From positions 62,001-126,000 of the forward strand of contig NZ_CAJPUY010000019.1 in assembly GCF_905397275.1 (NCBI RefSeq): DNA of 64,000 nt, given 5' to 3'. The translations under genes were made by a program, and so were the position numbers. Source of the DNA: Cupriavidus yeoncheonensis. GTDB lineage: Bacteria; Pseudomonadota; Gammaproteobacteria; Burkholderiales; Burkholderiaceae. Shown here piece by piece: positions 1-11,235 of this stretch; position 1 is the stretch's first letter; each line of letters starts with the position of its first letter. Under the pieces are notes generated by a model. The model had not been told where the DNA came from. It worked only from the letters and a program-made list of their open reading frames with translations, and made no database searches.

Positions 1-456
1 CATCTTGTTCGGGTTGGCCTTTTCATAGGCGATGACATCCTGGATCGTCTTGAACCGCGAATTCGCGGGGACGGCCAGCACGTTCGGCGCCTGCACCGCA
101 ACGCTGATGTAGTCGAAGTCCCTGAGCGGATCGTAGCCCGCGTTCTTTGACAGATGCGGGCCGATCACGAACGGTCCCAGCGACGAGACGAACACGGTGT
201 AGCCGTCGGCCGGCGCGCGCTTGACCGTGGCCGCGCCGATCATGCCGGCCGCGCCGGGACGGTTGTCCACCACGAAGCTGCCGCCGAACTGTGCCTGGTA
301 CTTCGCGCTCAGGATGCGCGCCACATTGTCGGTCGAGCCGCCCGCAGGGAAGGGCACCACCATGGTGACCGGCTTCTCCGGCCATGCGGCATGGGCCCCC
401 GTCGTTGCAACGGCCATGGCAACGGTCATCAGTGCAGATGCGATCAGCTTCTTCAT
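1..456 (-). CDS. Bug/TctC-family periplasmic solute receptor (partial, C-terminus outside window)
   Basis: Extracytoplasmic receptor of the tripartite tricarboxylate (Bug) family, which binds organic acids in the periplasm. Only the first 152 or so residues are present and the gene runs off the left edge. It opens with MKKLIASALMT, a signal peptide ending near AHA, followed by the family start WPEKPVTMVVPFPAGGSTD and the DNRPGAAG and ADGYT motifs. A good ribosome site (AAGGAGACAGG) precedes the ATG. It lies 37 bp downstream of the dehydratase gene on the same strand, so it is probably the uptake receptor for that enzyme's substrate. No TctA/TctB membrane genes are nearby, which is common for this family in Burkholderiales. 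Confidence 0.93.
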   Translation of the reverse strand, partial: MKKLIASALMTVAMAVATTGAHAAWPEKPVTMVVPFPAGGSTDNVARILSAKYQAQFGGSFVVDNRPGAAGMIGAATVKRAPADGYTVFVSSLGPFVIGPHLSKNAGYDPLRDFDYISVAVQAPNVLAVPANSRFKTIQDVIAYEKANPNKM

Positions 457-493
457 GTCCTGTCTCCTTGTCTCTCTTGTATGGGAAGCGATG

Positions 494-1642
494 TCAGGCG
501 CGCTCGCCGAATACAGCCTGCTCGCGCGTCCAGGCGCGCGCCTGTTCGCTGATCGTGATGCCCAGGCCCGGCCGGGTCGGTACGACAATGCGGCCGTCGC
601 GGATCTCCAGGCGTTCGTTGAACAGCGGTTCGAGCCAGTCGAAGTGCTCGACCCAGGGCTCGCGTGGGTAAGCCGCGGCAAGGTGCACGTGCAACTCCAT
701 CGCGAAATGCGGCGCGATCATCAGGCCCGCATGCTCGGCCAGCGCGCACACCTTGAGGAATGGCGTGATGCCGCCGACGCGCGGTGCATCGGGCATCAGG
801 TAGTCGGCGGCGCGATGCCGGATCAGGTCCCAGTGTTCGGCTGCGCTGGTCAGCATTTCACCGGTCGCGATCGGCGTGTCGAATTGCGTGGCGAGCGCGG
901 CGTGGCCTTCGTGGTCGTAGGCGTCCAGCGGTTCTTCGATCCAGACGAGGTTGAAGGACTCGAACGTGCGGCACATGCGCTGCGCGGTCGGACGGTCCCA
1001 TTGCTGGTTGGCGTCGACCATCAGCGGCACCGCATCGCCGAGACGCTCGCGCACGGCTGCCACGCGCTGGATGTCGAGCGCCCCGTTGGGCTGGCCGACT
1101 TTCAGCTTGATCCCGCCGATGCCGCGCTCCACCGACGCCGCCGCGTTGACCAGCAACTGATCGAGCGGCGTGTGCAGGAAGCCGCCCGAGGTGTTGTAGC
1201 AGCGCACGGCGTCGCGATGGGCGCCCAGCAGCTTGGCCAGCGACAGGCCCGCGCGCCTGGCCTTCAGGTCCCAGAGCGCGACATCGAACGCGCCGATGGC
1301 CTGCGTCGACAGGCCGCTGCGGCCAACCGACGCGCCCGCCCAGCAAAGCTTGTCCCACAGCCGCGCGATATCGCTCGGGTCTTCGCCGATCAGCGCCGGA
1401 GCGATCTCGCTGGCATGCGCGAACTGGCCGGGTCCGCCGGCGCGCTTGGAATAGCTGAAGCCAATGCCTACGTGGCCGTCCCGGGTCCGGATCTCGGCAA
1501 AGAGGATGGCCACCTCGGTCATCGGCTTCTGGCGGCCGGTCAGGACCTTGGCATCGCTGATCGGCGTGGCCAGCGGCAGGTAGCACGAGGAGAGCCGGAT
1601 CGAGGCGATGGCGTCGGCGGAGGGAGCGGCAGGGTTCGTCAT
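494..1642 (-). CDS. Mandelate racemase/muconate lactonizing-type dehydratase, galactarate/talarate dehydratase-like
   Basis: Enolase-superfamily enzyme of 382 residues. Visible family signatures are the KLKVGQ Lys-x-Lys catalytic motif, metal-ligand segments VDANQ, WIEEPLD and ATGE, the PDAPRVGGITPF strand, and a histidine in APHFAMELH. The KxK plus His arrangement resembles L-talarate/galactarate dehydratase, which dehydrates aldaric acids to a 2-keto-3-deoxy acid. The exact substrate is inferred. The frame stays open to 1732, but I start it at the ATG at 1642. This gives the usual length and leaves the operator at 1686-1703 outside the gene. It probably forms an operon with the Bug receptor downstream and is controlled by the divergent LacI-type regulator. 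Confidence 0.83.
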   Translation of the reverse strand: MTNPAAPSADAIASIRLSSCYLPLATPISDAKVLTGRQKPMTEVAILFAEIRTRDGHVGIGFSYSKRAGGPGQFAHASEIAPALIGEDPSDIARLWDKLCWAGASVGRSGLSTQAIGAFDVALWDLKARRAGLSLAKLLGAHRDAVRCYNTSGGFLHTPLDQLLVNAAASVERGIGGIKLKVGQPNGALDIQRVAAVRERLGDAVPLMVDANQQWDRPTAQRMCRTFESFNLVWIEEPLDAYDHEGHAALATQFDTPIATGEMLTSAAEHWDLIRHRAADYLMPDAPRVGGITPFLKVCALAEHAGLMIAPHFAMELHVHLAAAYPREPWVEHFDWLEPLFNERLEIRDGRIVVPTRPGLGITISEQARAWTREQAVFGERA

Positions 1643-1685
1643 GGGGGCGGGCAGCAAGGAAAAGGGATCGGGTTTCTGATCACAA

Positions 1686-1703
1686 AATGATAACGTTATC
1701 ATT
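1686..1703. promoter_or_regulatory. LacI-family operator O1 (perfect 18-bp palindrome)
   Basis: AATGATAACGTTATCATT is a perfect palindrome centred on the CG typical of LacI/GalR operators. It lies 44 bp upstream of the dehydratase start. A TATAAT hexamer is present at 1723-1728 on the plus strand, without an obvious -35. A second copy with two mismatches lies at 1808-1825, which supports a regulator binding both. Confidence 0.85.
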
Positions 1704-1807
1704 CTGGCGCAAGCAGGGCTGATATAATCCATGCGTCATCCCTGATCCACGTGCGGCGGCCCCTGTACCAATCGGTAACGAGCGGACGCCGCCGCGGGAA
1801 TGGTGGA

Positions 1808-1825
1808 AATGCTAACGTTGTCATT
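1808..1825. promoter_or_regulatory. LacI-family operator O2
   Basis: AATGCTAACGTTGTCATT matches O1 at 16 of 18 positions. It lies 62 bp before the LacI-type regulator start, so it likely mediates autoregulation. The centres of O1 and O2 are 122 bp apart, which would allow looping. Confidence 0.8.
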
Positions 1826-1887
1826 CCCGAGCGTCAATCGCCTTGGTGCGCCGCGCCGGTAGCGATTTACCCTGACTCAGGACCCGC

Positions 1888-2883
1888 ATGTCGAATTCCA
1901 ATGGGCCGAAATCCGTGACGCTGCATGACGTGGCGCGTGAGGCCGGCGTCTCGTTGATTACCGCGTCGCGCGCGCTCAGCAACCCTGGCATGGTGTCGGA
2001 GATGACCATTGCGCGGGTGCGGAAGGCGGTCGAAACAACCGGCTATATCCCCAATCTGCTGGCTGGCGGGCTCAAGTCGAAGCGCAGCCTGATGGTGGCC
2101 GCGCTTGTGCCGAATATCGCGGTGGCGCAGTTCCTGCCGACGTTAAAGGCGCTGACCGATGCGCTCGACGCGGCCGGCTATCAGTTGATCCTCGGGCAGA
2201 CCGGCTACGACCACGCGCGCGAAGAGGCGCTGCTCGGGACCATGATCAGCCGCCGTCCGGACGGGATCGTCGTGACCGGGCTGGTCCACTCGCAGGCCTC
2301 GCGCGAGCGCTTGCGGCGCGCCGGCATCCCGGTCGTCGAGACCTGGGATCTCAGTGACAGGCCGGTCGACATGGTGGTCGGGTTCTCCCACCTCAAGGTG
2401 GGCAGTGCCATCGCGGGATACTTCCTGGGCAAGGGATGGCGCCGCCTGGGCATCGCGACCGGCGACGATCACCGCGCGTCGGTGCGGCGCGAGGGCTTTG
2501 TCTCGACGGTGGGGCATGACGTCCCGACCGTCGTCGTTCCGGCGCCCAGCAGCCTGGCGCTCGGGCGCCAGGCCCTGGCCGATCTCCTGGCGAAGGATCC
2601 GCAGATCGAAGCCGTCTACTGCAGTTCCGACCAGCTCGCGCAGGGCGTCATGGTCGAGGCGCTGGCACGCGGGCTGCGCATCCCCGAAGACCTGGCGATC
2701 TGCGGCTTCGGTGATGCCGATTTCGCGGCGCACCTGAATCCGTCGCTGACGACGGTGCAGGTGGATGGCGCCGCCATCGGTGCGCGGGCGGCGCGCCTGC
2801 TGCTGGACCGCTGCCGCGGCGAGCCGGTCGCCGAGCCGGTCGTCGATGTCGGGTTTCGCATCGTCGAACGCGGCTCGACGTGA
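1888..2883 (+). CDS. LacI/GalR-family transcriptional regulator (GntR-gluconate-repressor-like)
   Basis: Sugar-acid-responsive repressor of 331 residues. The N-terminal helix-turn-helix (residues about 9-35, VTLHDVAREAGVSLITASRALS) is followed by the hinge region and a periplasmic-binding-protein-like effector domain (about 65-328). It resembles the LacI members that control gluconate genes. It is divergent from the dehydratase/Bug operon, and the intergenic region contains two matching palindromic operators, so it very likely represses that operon and itself. AGGA precedes the ATG by 6-7 nt. The effector is probably an aldarate or a breakdown product of one (inference). Confidence 0.92.
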   Translation: MSNSNGPKSVTLHDVAREAGVSLITASRALSNPGMVSEMTIARVRKAVETTGYIPNLLAGGLKSKRSLMVAALVPNIAVAQFLPTLKALTDALDAAGYQLILGQTGYDHAREEALLGTMISRRPDGIVVTGLVHSQASRERLRRAGIPVVETWDLSDRPVDMVVGFSHLKVGSAIAGYFLGKGWRRLGIATGDDHRASVRREGFVSTVGHDVPTVVVPAPSSLALGRQALADLLAKDPQIEAVYCSSDQLAQGVMVEALARGLRIPEDLAICGFGDADFAAHLNPSLTTVQVDGAAIGARAARLLLDRCRGEPVAEPVVDVGFRIVERGST

Positions 2884-2903
2884 GGCGCGCCTGATTCACG
2901 GGT

Positions 2904-3965
2904 TCACTCGACCTTGATCCCCAGCTCGCGGATCAGCTTCGCATAGCGCATCGTATCGCGCGCCATCAGCGATGCGAAGGCTTCCGGCGTGCTGCCCGCC
3001 GGCACGGCACCCTGATCGATCAGCATCTGTTTCACCTTGGGATCGGCGAGCGCCGCCCGCACGTCCTGCGAGATCTTGCCAACCAGCGCCGGCGGCGTGC
3101 CGGCCGGGGCCAGCAGGCCGATCCATGAGACCGCTTCGTACCCGGCCAGGCCGGCCTCGGCCACCGTCGGCACGTTGGGCATGGCGGCCGCGCGCTTGTC
3201 GCCAGTCACGGCCACCGCCTTCAGCTTGCCGCCCTTGATCATGCCCATGGTTTCGTACAGCGTCGCAAACGTGTAGTTCACGTGCCCGGCCATCACATCG
3301 GACACGGCGGGGCCGCCGCCCTTGTAGGACACGTGCAGCATGTCGACGCCGGCCTGGCGCGCGAACATGGCGCCGGCGAGATGCATCGAGCTGCCGCTGC
3401 CGGAACTGCTGTAGGTGATCTTGCCCGGCTCGCGCTTGCCCGCCGCAATCGCCTGCGACACGGTGGCGGCGGGGTTGCCGGGGGCGGTCACCATGATCTG
3501 CGGCAGTTCGGCCACCAGCGATACCGGGGCGAAGTGCTTGACCGTCTCATAGGACGACTTGTACAGCGACGGGTTGATCGAGTGCGTGCCGACGTTGCCC
3601 ATGAGCAGGGTATAGCCGTCCGGCCTGGCGCGGGCCACGTAGTCGCTGCCGATCTGGCCGGCGGCGCCGGGCTTGTTCTCGATGACGACCGCCTTGCCCC
3701 ACAGCTCGGTCAGGCGCTGCGCGAGCAGGCGCGCGCCGGTGTCGGTGCCGCCGCCGGGCGGGAAGGGCACGACGATGGTCACCGGCTTCTCGGGATAGGC
3801 GCCTCCGGCCTGCGCCGGCTGGGGCGCGAGGGTGACGAGCGTGGCCACGGCCAGCAGGCCCAGCGCTGGCAGCCGGGCGGAACGGGCGGCGCGAGCGGCG
3901 GAAAAGGCCGAAACAGCCGGGATGGCCGGGGTGGTCGCGAGGGCCGGGAATGCGCGGTATTGCAT
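2904..3965 (-). CDS. Bug/TctC-family periplasmic solute receptor
   Basis: Complete Bug receptor of 353 residues. The leader is unusually long and Ala/Arg-rich (about 53 residues, ending PAQAGG). The mature protein then begins YPEKPVTIVVPFPPGGGTD, with the NKPGAAGQIGSD, RPDGYTLLMG and SYKGGGPAVSDVMAG family motifs. An AGGAG site lies 6 nt before the ATG. It sits 77 bp downstream of the hydroxyacid dehydrogenase gene on the same strand and probably shares its transcript, suggesting uptake of a 2-hydroxy or 2-oxo acid. A 10-G tract interrupts the intergenic spacer. It is convergent with the LacI-type gene, only 20 bp apart. Confidence 0.94.
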   Translation of the reverse strand: MQYRAFPALATTPAIPAVSAFSAARAARSARLPALGLLAVATLVTLAPQPAQAGGAYPEKPVTIVVPFPPGGGTDTGARLLAQRLTELWGKAVVIENKPGAAGQIGSDYVARARPDGYTLLMGNVGTHSINPSLYKSSYETVKHFAPVSLVAELPQIMVTAPGNPAATVSQAIAAGKREPGKITYSSSGSGSSMHLAGAMFARQAGVDMLHVSYKGGGPAVSDVMAGHVNYTFATLYETMGMIKGGKLKAVAVTGDKRAAAMPNVPTVAEAGLAGYEAVSWIGLLAPAGTPPALVGKISQDVRAALADPKVKQMLIDQGAVPAGSTPEAFASLMARDTMRYAKLIRELGIKVE

Positions 3966-4020
3966 GGTGTCTCCTGGATCTTGTCACGGCGCTCTGTGGC
4001 GCCTGTTCAATGAGGCAATT

Positions 4021-4030
4021 GGGGGGGGGG
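4021..4030. repeat. Poly-G(10) homopolymer tract
   Basis: Ten consecutive G residues (C on the coding strand) lie between the stop of the hydroxyacid dehydrogenase gene and the start of the Bug gene. Such tracts are slippage-prone. Here it is non-coding, so a length change could alter spacing or RNA structure but not reading frame. Confidence 0.9.
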
Positions 4031-4042
4031 CAGGGCCGGCGC

Positions 4043-4981
4043 TTATGCCAGCACAGTGGTCGGCGGACGCTCGCCGGCCAGGCAGGCGCGCAGGTTGGCG
4101 AGCACGATCTCGCCCATCGCATCGCGCGTCTCCCACGTGGCGCTGGCACGGTGAGGCTGGATGACGACGTTGTCCATGCCGAGCAGCGCGGACGGCACGG
4201 CCGGCTCGTCGGCGAACACGTCCAGTCCGGCGCCGGCGATGCGGCCTGTCTGCAGCGCACGCACCAACTCCGGCTCGTCGATGAGCCGTCCGCGCGCCAC
4301 ATTGATCAGCACGCCGTCGGGCCCCAGCGCATCGAGCACGGCGGCATCGACCACCGGCTTCGCGCCGTCGGCGGACGCGGCCAGCACCAGCGCATCGCAA
4401 TGGGTGGCCAGTGCGACGATGTCCGGCAGGAAGGTGTAGGGGACATCGGGCTGTGCGCGCAGGTCGGTGTACGACAACGGGCAGCCAAACGCCGCCGCGC
4501 GCACTGCGATCGCACGGCCCACGCGGCCGAGGCCGACGATGCCGATGTGCTTGCCGCTGAAGCGCCGCGCGAGCGCCAGGGATGACTTGCCCCACTGGCC
4601 GGCACGTACGTAGCGCTCCGCTTCGGTCAGCCGGCGGTACACCGAGATCAGCAGGCCGAGGGCCTGGTCGGCGACATCGGCGGTCAGCACGTCCGGCGTG
4701 GTGGTGACGTGGATGCCGCGCTCGCGTGCATAGGACACGTCGACCGCATCGGTGCCGACACCCGACACCGCAACGATCTTCAGCGCCGGCAGCCTGCGCA
4801 TCACCGCTTCCTTCAGGCCCAGCGAGCCGCCGGTGACGACCGCCTCGACGCGCGGCCCGATCTCGTCGAGCAGCGCGTCGGGCGAGGTGGTGCCATACAG
4901 GCGGTGGATCTCATAGGCCGCCTGGAGGCCGGCTTCAAGGCTGGGGACGACGGGCTGGGTGAGCAGGATGGCGGGTTTCAC
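4043..4981 (-). CDS. D-isomer-specific 2-hydroxyacid dehydrogenase (GhrB/hydroxypyruvate reductase-like)
   Basis: NAD(P)-dependent reductase of 2-oxo acids, 312 residues from the GTG at 4981. It shows the substrate-domain start, the Rossmann motif GLGRVGRAIA (around residue 150) and the active-site triad in order: Arg in NVARGRLID, Glu in DVFADEP, His in QPHRAS. The frame opens further upstream at 5035, but those residues are unlike the family and would run into the divergent promoter region, so I chose the GTG. It is divergent from a LysR regulator, followed by a Bug receptor on the same strand, and likely acts on the acid that receptor delivers. Confidence 0.88.
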   Translation of the reverse strand: MKPAILLTQPVVPSLEAGLQAAYEIHRLYGTTSPDALLDEIGPRVEAVVTGGSLGLKEAVMRRLPALKIVAVSGVGTDAVDVSYARERGIHVTTTPDVLTADVADQALGLLISVYRRLTEAERYVRAGQWGKSSLALARRFSGKHIGIVGLGRVGRAIAVRAAAFGCPLSYTDLRAQPDVPYTFLPDIVALATHCDALVLAASADGAKPVVDAAVLDALGPDGVLINVARGRLIDEPELVRALQTGRIAGAGLDVFADEPAVPSALLGMDNVVIQPHRASATWETRDAMGEIVLANLRACLAGERPPTTVLA

Positions 4982-5030
4982 TGGCGGGCATCTCGGCGGG
5001 GTTGTCGATCTGCCCGAGTATAGAAACGCC

Positions 5031-5064
5031 ATCAATGCATGTCTAAGCTATAGTTTGCATCGAT
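5031..5064. promoter_or_regulatory. Imperfect inverted repeat, candidate LysR-type binding site
   Basis: ATCAATGCAT and its near-complement TTGCATCGAT (8 of 10 positions pair) flank an AT-rich core in the 107-bp region between the divergent dehydrogenase and LysR genes. Location and dyad symmetry fit a LysR-type regulator site. No experimental support. Confidence 0.5.
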
Positions 5065-5088
5065 CAATCCAATTCCTGGCATGATGCA

Positions 5089-6018
5089 ATGATCCCGGAC
5101 CTGAACCAGTTGCGCTGCTTTATCGCCGTGGGCGAGGAGCTGCATTTCGGCCGTGCGGCAACGCGGCTCTTCATGACGCAATCGCCGCTAAGCCGGCAGA
5201 TCCGCATGCTGGAGGAGTCGCTCGGCGTGCGGCTGTTCGACCGCAACAGCCGCGTGGTGCGCCTGACCGCAGCGGGCACGGCGTTGCTCGACGACGCGCG
5301 GCGGCTGCTGGAACTGGCTGGCCATGCGGTGGACGTGGCGCGGCGGATCGACCGGGGCGCAAGCGGCAAGGTGCGCATCGGCTTCACCGCCGTGGCGGGC
5401 TACGACCTCGTGCCGAACCTGATCGCCAGGGCCGGCGAGGCCTTGCCCGAGATCGAAGTGACCTTGCATGAACTGGTGTCGGTCGCCCAGATCGACGCCT
5501 TGCGGGCGGGCACCATCGACCTTGGCTTTCTGCGGCTGCTCGCCGACATGGATCCCGACTTGCAGTGCAGGCCGGCGGTCAGCGAGCCGCTGCTGCTTGC
5601 CGTGCAGGCGACGCACGCGCTGGCGGCGCGCGAGCGCATCGCGGGGGGAGACCTCGCGGGGCAGCCGTTTATCCAGTACTCGGCCACGGAGGGCAAGTAT
5701 TTCCATGACCTGATCGGTTCCGTGCTGGCCGGAACGGGACGGCCCCCGCGCGTGGTGCAGCAGATGAGCCAGACCCATAGTGTTCTTGCGCTTGTGCGCG
5801 CGGGGCTGGGCGTGGCGCTGGTGCCGGCGTCGGCGCAGCATCTGCATTTTCCGGACGTGGTGTTCCGGCCGATCTGGCGCGACGATGTACGGGCCGAACT
5901 GCATCTGGTCTGGCGCGATGCGAACCACAATCCGGCCTGTCCGGTGTTTGCGGAATTTGCCGCGGCGTACCTGTCTGGCCCTGACGGCCATGGCTCGACG
6001 CAATCGGCAGAATTCTGA
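5089..6018 (+). CDS. LysR-family transcriptional regulator
   Basis: Regulator of 309 residues. The winged HTH is at the N-terminus (residues 3-62, LNQLRCFIAVGEELHFGRAA then TQSPLSRQIRMLEE), followed by a type-2 periplasmic-binding-like effector domain (about 90-295) as in the BenM/CbbR branch. It is transcribed away from the hydroxyacid dehydrogenase/Bug pair and is the natural candidate for controlling it. The effector is unknown. The gene ends convergently with the small zinc-ribbon gene. Confidence 0.94.
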   Translation: MIPDLNQLRCFIAVGEELHFGRAATRLFMTQSPLSRQIRMLEESLGVRLFDRNSRVVRLTAAGTALLDDARRLLELAGHAVDVARRIDRGASGKVRIGFTAVAGYDLVPNLIARAGEALPEIEVTLHELVSVAQIDALRAGTIDLGFLRLLADMDPDLQCRPAVSEPLLLAVQATHALAARERIAGGDLAGQPFIQYSATEGKYFHDLIGSVLAGTGRPPRVVQQMSQTHSVLALVRAGLGVALVPASAQHLHFPDVVFRPIWRDDVRAELHLVWRDANHNPACPVFAEFAAAYLSGPDGHGSTQSAEF

Positions 6019-6111
6019 GCCGCATGGCGCCGGGGGAACTTCCCGCCGTCACATGCGCGTATGGGTCCAGGCAAATACCACCGGAACTGCGGCAGATCCG
6101 GTGTCGCTGCG

Positions 6112-6306
6112 TCAGGAGCCGGTTGTCCGGCGTTGGCGATAGACAGTCACGCCGCCCTCTTCGCGCGCGGCCAGCGCATTGCGCGCGCCGCAGATCGGGC
6201 AGCGGAACAGCGGGCCCTGGCCCTCGTTGACGACGACCACTTCGGTGGATTCCCAGCGGGTTCCGCAGGACTGGTTCTGGCAGGTGTAGTAGATGGGCTT
6301 TTTCAT
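6112..6306 (-). CDS. Small zinc-ribbon protein
   Basis: Protein of 64 residues from the ATG at 6306. Cys9-x4-Cys14 and Cys36-x2-Cys39 (CPICG) form a rubredoxin-knuckle-like zinc ribbon, as in many small regulators or RNA/DNA-binding accessory proteins. An upstream frame extension of six residues (MLRSAQ) is possible but is preceded by no ribosome site. I do not recognise a specific family or function. It lies alone between a LysR gene and the CoA-transferase gene. Confidence 0.7.
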   Translation of the reverse strand: MKKPIYYTCQNQSCGTRWESTEVVVVNEGQGPLFRCPICGARNALAAREEGGVTVYRQRRTTGS

Positions 6307-6342
6307 TTGCGCGGATCGTAGCACGAGTTGACTGCCCGGGCG

Positions 6343-8352
6343 TCAGACCGACTGGTCGCGCAGGTACGCCTTCGCCTCGGCCTCGGTCTCGTAGACATAG
6401 GGAGCAAGCCCGCGTCGGGCGAGGGTATCGCCGAGCTTGGCGCGCATGAAGGCGCTGGTGGTGAAGCGGGTCACGCCCATATAAAAGCGCTGCACCATTT
6501 CATCGATCATTTCAACGTAGGCATCCTCCACGCTGCGGTCGAGAACAAAACCTTCGTAGTTGACGACGGTATAGACCCTGTGGCCCAGTGGCTCGCAGAC
6601 TCGGCATACCTGCGCGCGGATCGCCGCGATGTCCTCCGCGCGCTTGACCTCGAGTTGCTCGAAATTCAGGAACAGGATGTTCTTGTCTTCGTCGTAGTTG
6701 ACGCGTGCTTCCAGCGGCAGGCGCAACACGTCTGCGCGCAGTCCCATCGGCTCGGGGCTGAAAATCCGCGCATCCATCAGGGCAGGCGAGCGCACGATCG
6801 GTACGAAGTCCATCTTTGCCAGGATGTCGCGCTCCAGATCGACGCCAGGCGCAATCTCGATGAGTTCCAGTCCTTGCGCGCCCAGTTCGAATACGCAACG
6901 CTCGGTGATATAGAGCACCGGCTTGAGGGCGGCGGCGGCGTGAGGGCCGGAAAACGTGCGATGCTCCACCTCCTGGACGAACTTCCTTGCGATGCCATCG
7001 CGGTGAATCTCGAGCCGACCGTCGACGACCGCGATCTCGCTGCCGCCCGCCATGAAGGTGCCGACGAACACGACCTTCTTCGCATTCTGGCTGATGTTGA
7101 TAAAGCCACCGGCACCGGCCAGGCGCGGCCCGAATCTGGAGACGTTCAGGTTGCCCATGCGATCGGCCTGTGCCAGCCCGAGGAAGGCAAGATCGAGTCC
7201 GCCGCCGTCGTAGAAGTCGAACTGATAGGGCTGGTCGATGATCGCGTGCGGATTGACCGCCGCGCCGAAGTTCAAGCCTCCGGCAGGGATGCCGCCGATC
7301 ACGCCAGGCTCCGCGGTGAGCGTCATCAGGTCGAGGATCCTTTCCTCGTTGGCGATGGTGGCGATGCCTTCCGGCATGCCTATGCCGAGATTCACCACGC
7401 TGTTCGGCCTGAGTTCCATGGCCGCGCGCCGGGCGATCACCTTGCGCTCGCTCATCGGCATCGGCGCCACGCTGCTCACCGGCACGCGGACTTCACCGGA
7501 GAACGCCGGATTGTAAGGCGTGGAAAACGTCTGCTGGTGGTTCTCGGGTTGCGCCAGGACCACGCAGTCCACCAGCACACCGGGGATCTTCACCTGGCGC
7601 GGATTGAGCGAGCCCCGTTCGGCGATGCGCTCCACCTGGACGATCACCAGGCCGCCGCAGTTGTGCGCGGCCATGGCAATCGCCAGGGCTTCCAGCGTGA
7701 GGGCTTCGCGCTCCATGGTGATATTGCCGTCCGGATCGGCAGTGGTGCCGCGCACGATTGCGACGTTGATCGGGAAGGCCTTGTAGAAGAGGTAGTCCTG
7801 GTCGCCGATGCGCATCAGTTCGACCAGATCCTCGGTGGTGCGCTCATTCAGCTTGCCGCCGCCAAAGCGCGGATCGACGAAGGTGCCTAGTCCGACGCGC
7901 GAGAGGTGGCCCGGCTTTCCCGCCGCGATATCGCGGAACAGATGGGTGATCACGCCCTGCGGCAGGTTGTAGGCTTCGATCTGGTTGCCGACCGCGAGCT
8001 GCTGGAGCTTTGGCACCAGGCCCCAGTGTCCGCCGATCACCCGCTTCACCAGGCCGGGCTGAGCGAGATGGTTCAGGCCCCGTTCCTTGCCGTCTCCCTG
8101 CCCGGCGGCGTAGACCAGGGTCAGGTTGGCGGGTTTGGTCAGGCCGACTGGCGCCTCGTCGTCCTGCGCCACGCACAGCGCCTCGATGGCGATGGCGATT
8201 TCTTCCGCGAAGCCAATGCCGACGAAGCCGCCGGTCGCCACGGTATCGCCGTCGCGGATCAGGCGCACGGCTTCGCGTGCCGAGACCAGTTTGCCGTTCT
8301 CGCGCGTGTGGACGGCCAGCTGTGGACGAATCGTGCCTCCTTGCGTGCTCAT
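6343..8352 (-). CDS. Fused acyl-CoA:acetate/3-ketoacid CoA-transferase with extra C-terminal domain
   Basis: Family I CoA-transferase of 669 residues with both subunits in one chain, in the YdiF/propionate CoA-transferase group. The alpha half (about 20-290) carries ATGGFVGIGFAEE. The beta half (about 300-535) carries VNLGIGMPEG and the probable catalytic Glu348 in TAEPGVIGG. It would transfer CoA between acyl-CoA and a free acid through a glutamyl-CoA intermediate. Residues about 537-669 extend beyond the usual 520-residue enzyme and form a separate domain of unknown role. The gene stands alone. The start ATG at 8352 lies just before the conserved N-terminus. Confidence 0.9.
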   Translation of the reverse strand: MSTQGGTIRPQLAVHTRENGKLVSAREAVRLIRDGDTVATGGFVGIGFAEEIAIAIEALCVAQDDEAPVGLTKPANLTLVYAAGQGDGKERGLNHLAQPGLVKRVIGGHWGLVPKLQQLAVGNQIEAYNLPQGVITHLFRDIAAGKPGHLSRVGLGTFVDPRFGGGKLNERTTEDLVELMRIGDQDYLFYKAFPINVAIVRGTTADPDGNITMEREALTLEALAIAMAAHNCGGLVIVQVERIAERGSLNPRQVKIPGVLVDCVVLAQPENHQQTFSTPYNPAFSGEVRVPVSSVAPMPMSERKVIARRAAMELRPNSVVNLGIGMPEGIATIANEERILDLMTLTAEPGVIGGIPAGGLNFGAAVNPHAIIDQPYQFDFYDGGGLDLAFLGLAQADRMGNLNVSRFGPRLAGAGGFINISQNAKKVVFVGTFMAGGSEIAVVDGRLEIHRDGIARKFVQEVEHRTFSGPHAAAALKPVLYITERCVFELGAQGLELIEIAPGVDLERDILAKMDFVPIVRSPALMDARIFSPEPMGLRADVLRLPLEARVNYDEDKNILFLNFEQLEVKRAEDIAAIRAQVCRVCEPLGHRVYTVVNYEGFVLDRSVEDAYVEMIDEMVQRFYMGVTRFTTSAFMRAKLGDTLARRGLAPYVYETEAEAKAYLRDQSV

Positions 8353-8508
8353 TTTCTCACCTTGCCTTTCGCGAATATCAGTTCAGCCGAATGCAAACTC
8401 CGGAGGCAGCTTTACTGCTCATCACTGTAGCGGCCAGAGAGCCTGCTTGCCGCATCTGAAGGCGCGCAATATAGGCTACTCGGCTTCGCTCCCGTTTTAG
8501 CGGACCCA

Positions 8509-11235
<2,727 letters not shown>

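Noticed and set aside
221..1690. Plus-strand open frame of 489 codons across the Bug and dehydratase genes.
   Set aside because: Antisense to two genes with strong motifs; no ribosome site or domain.
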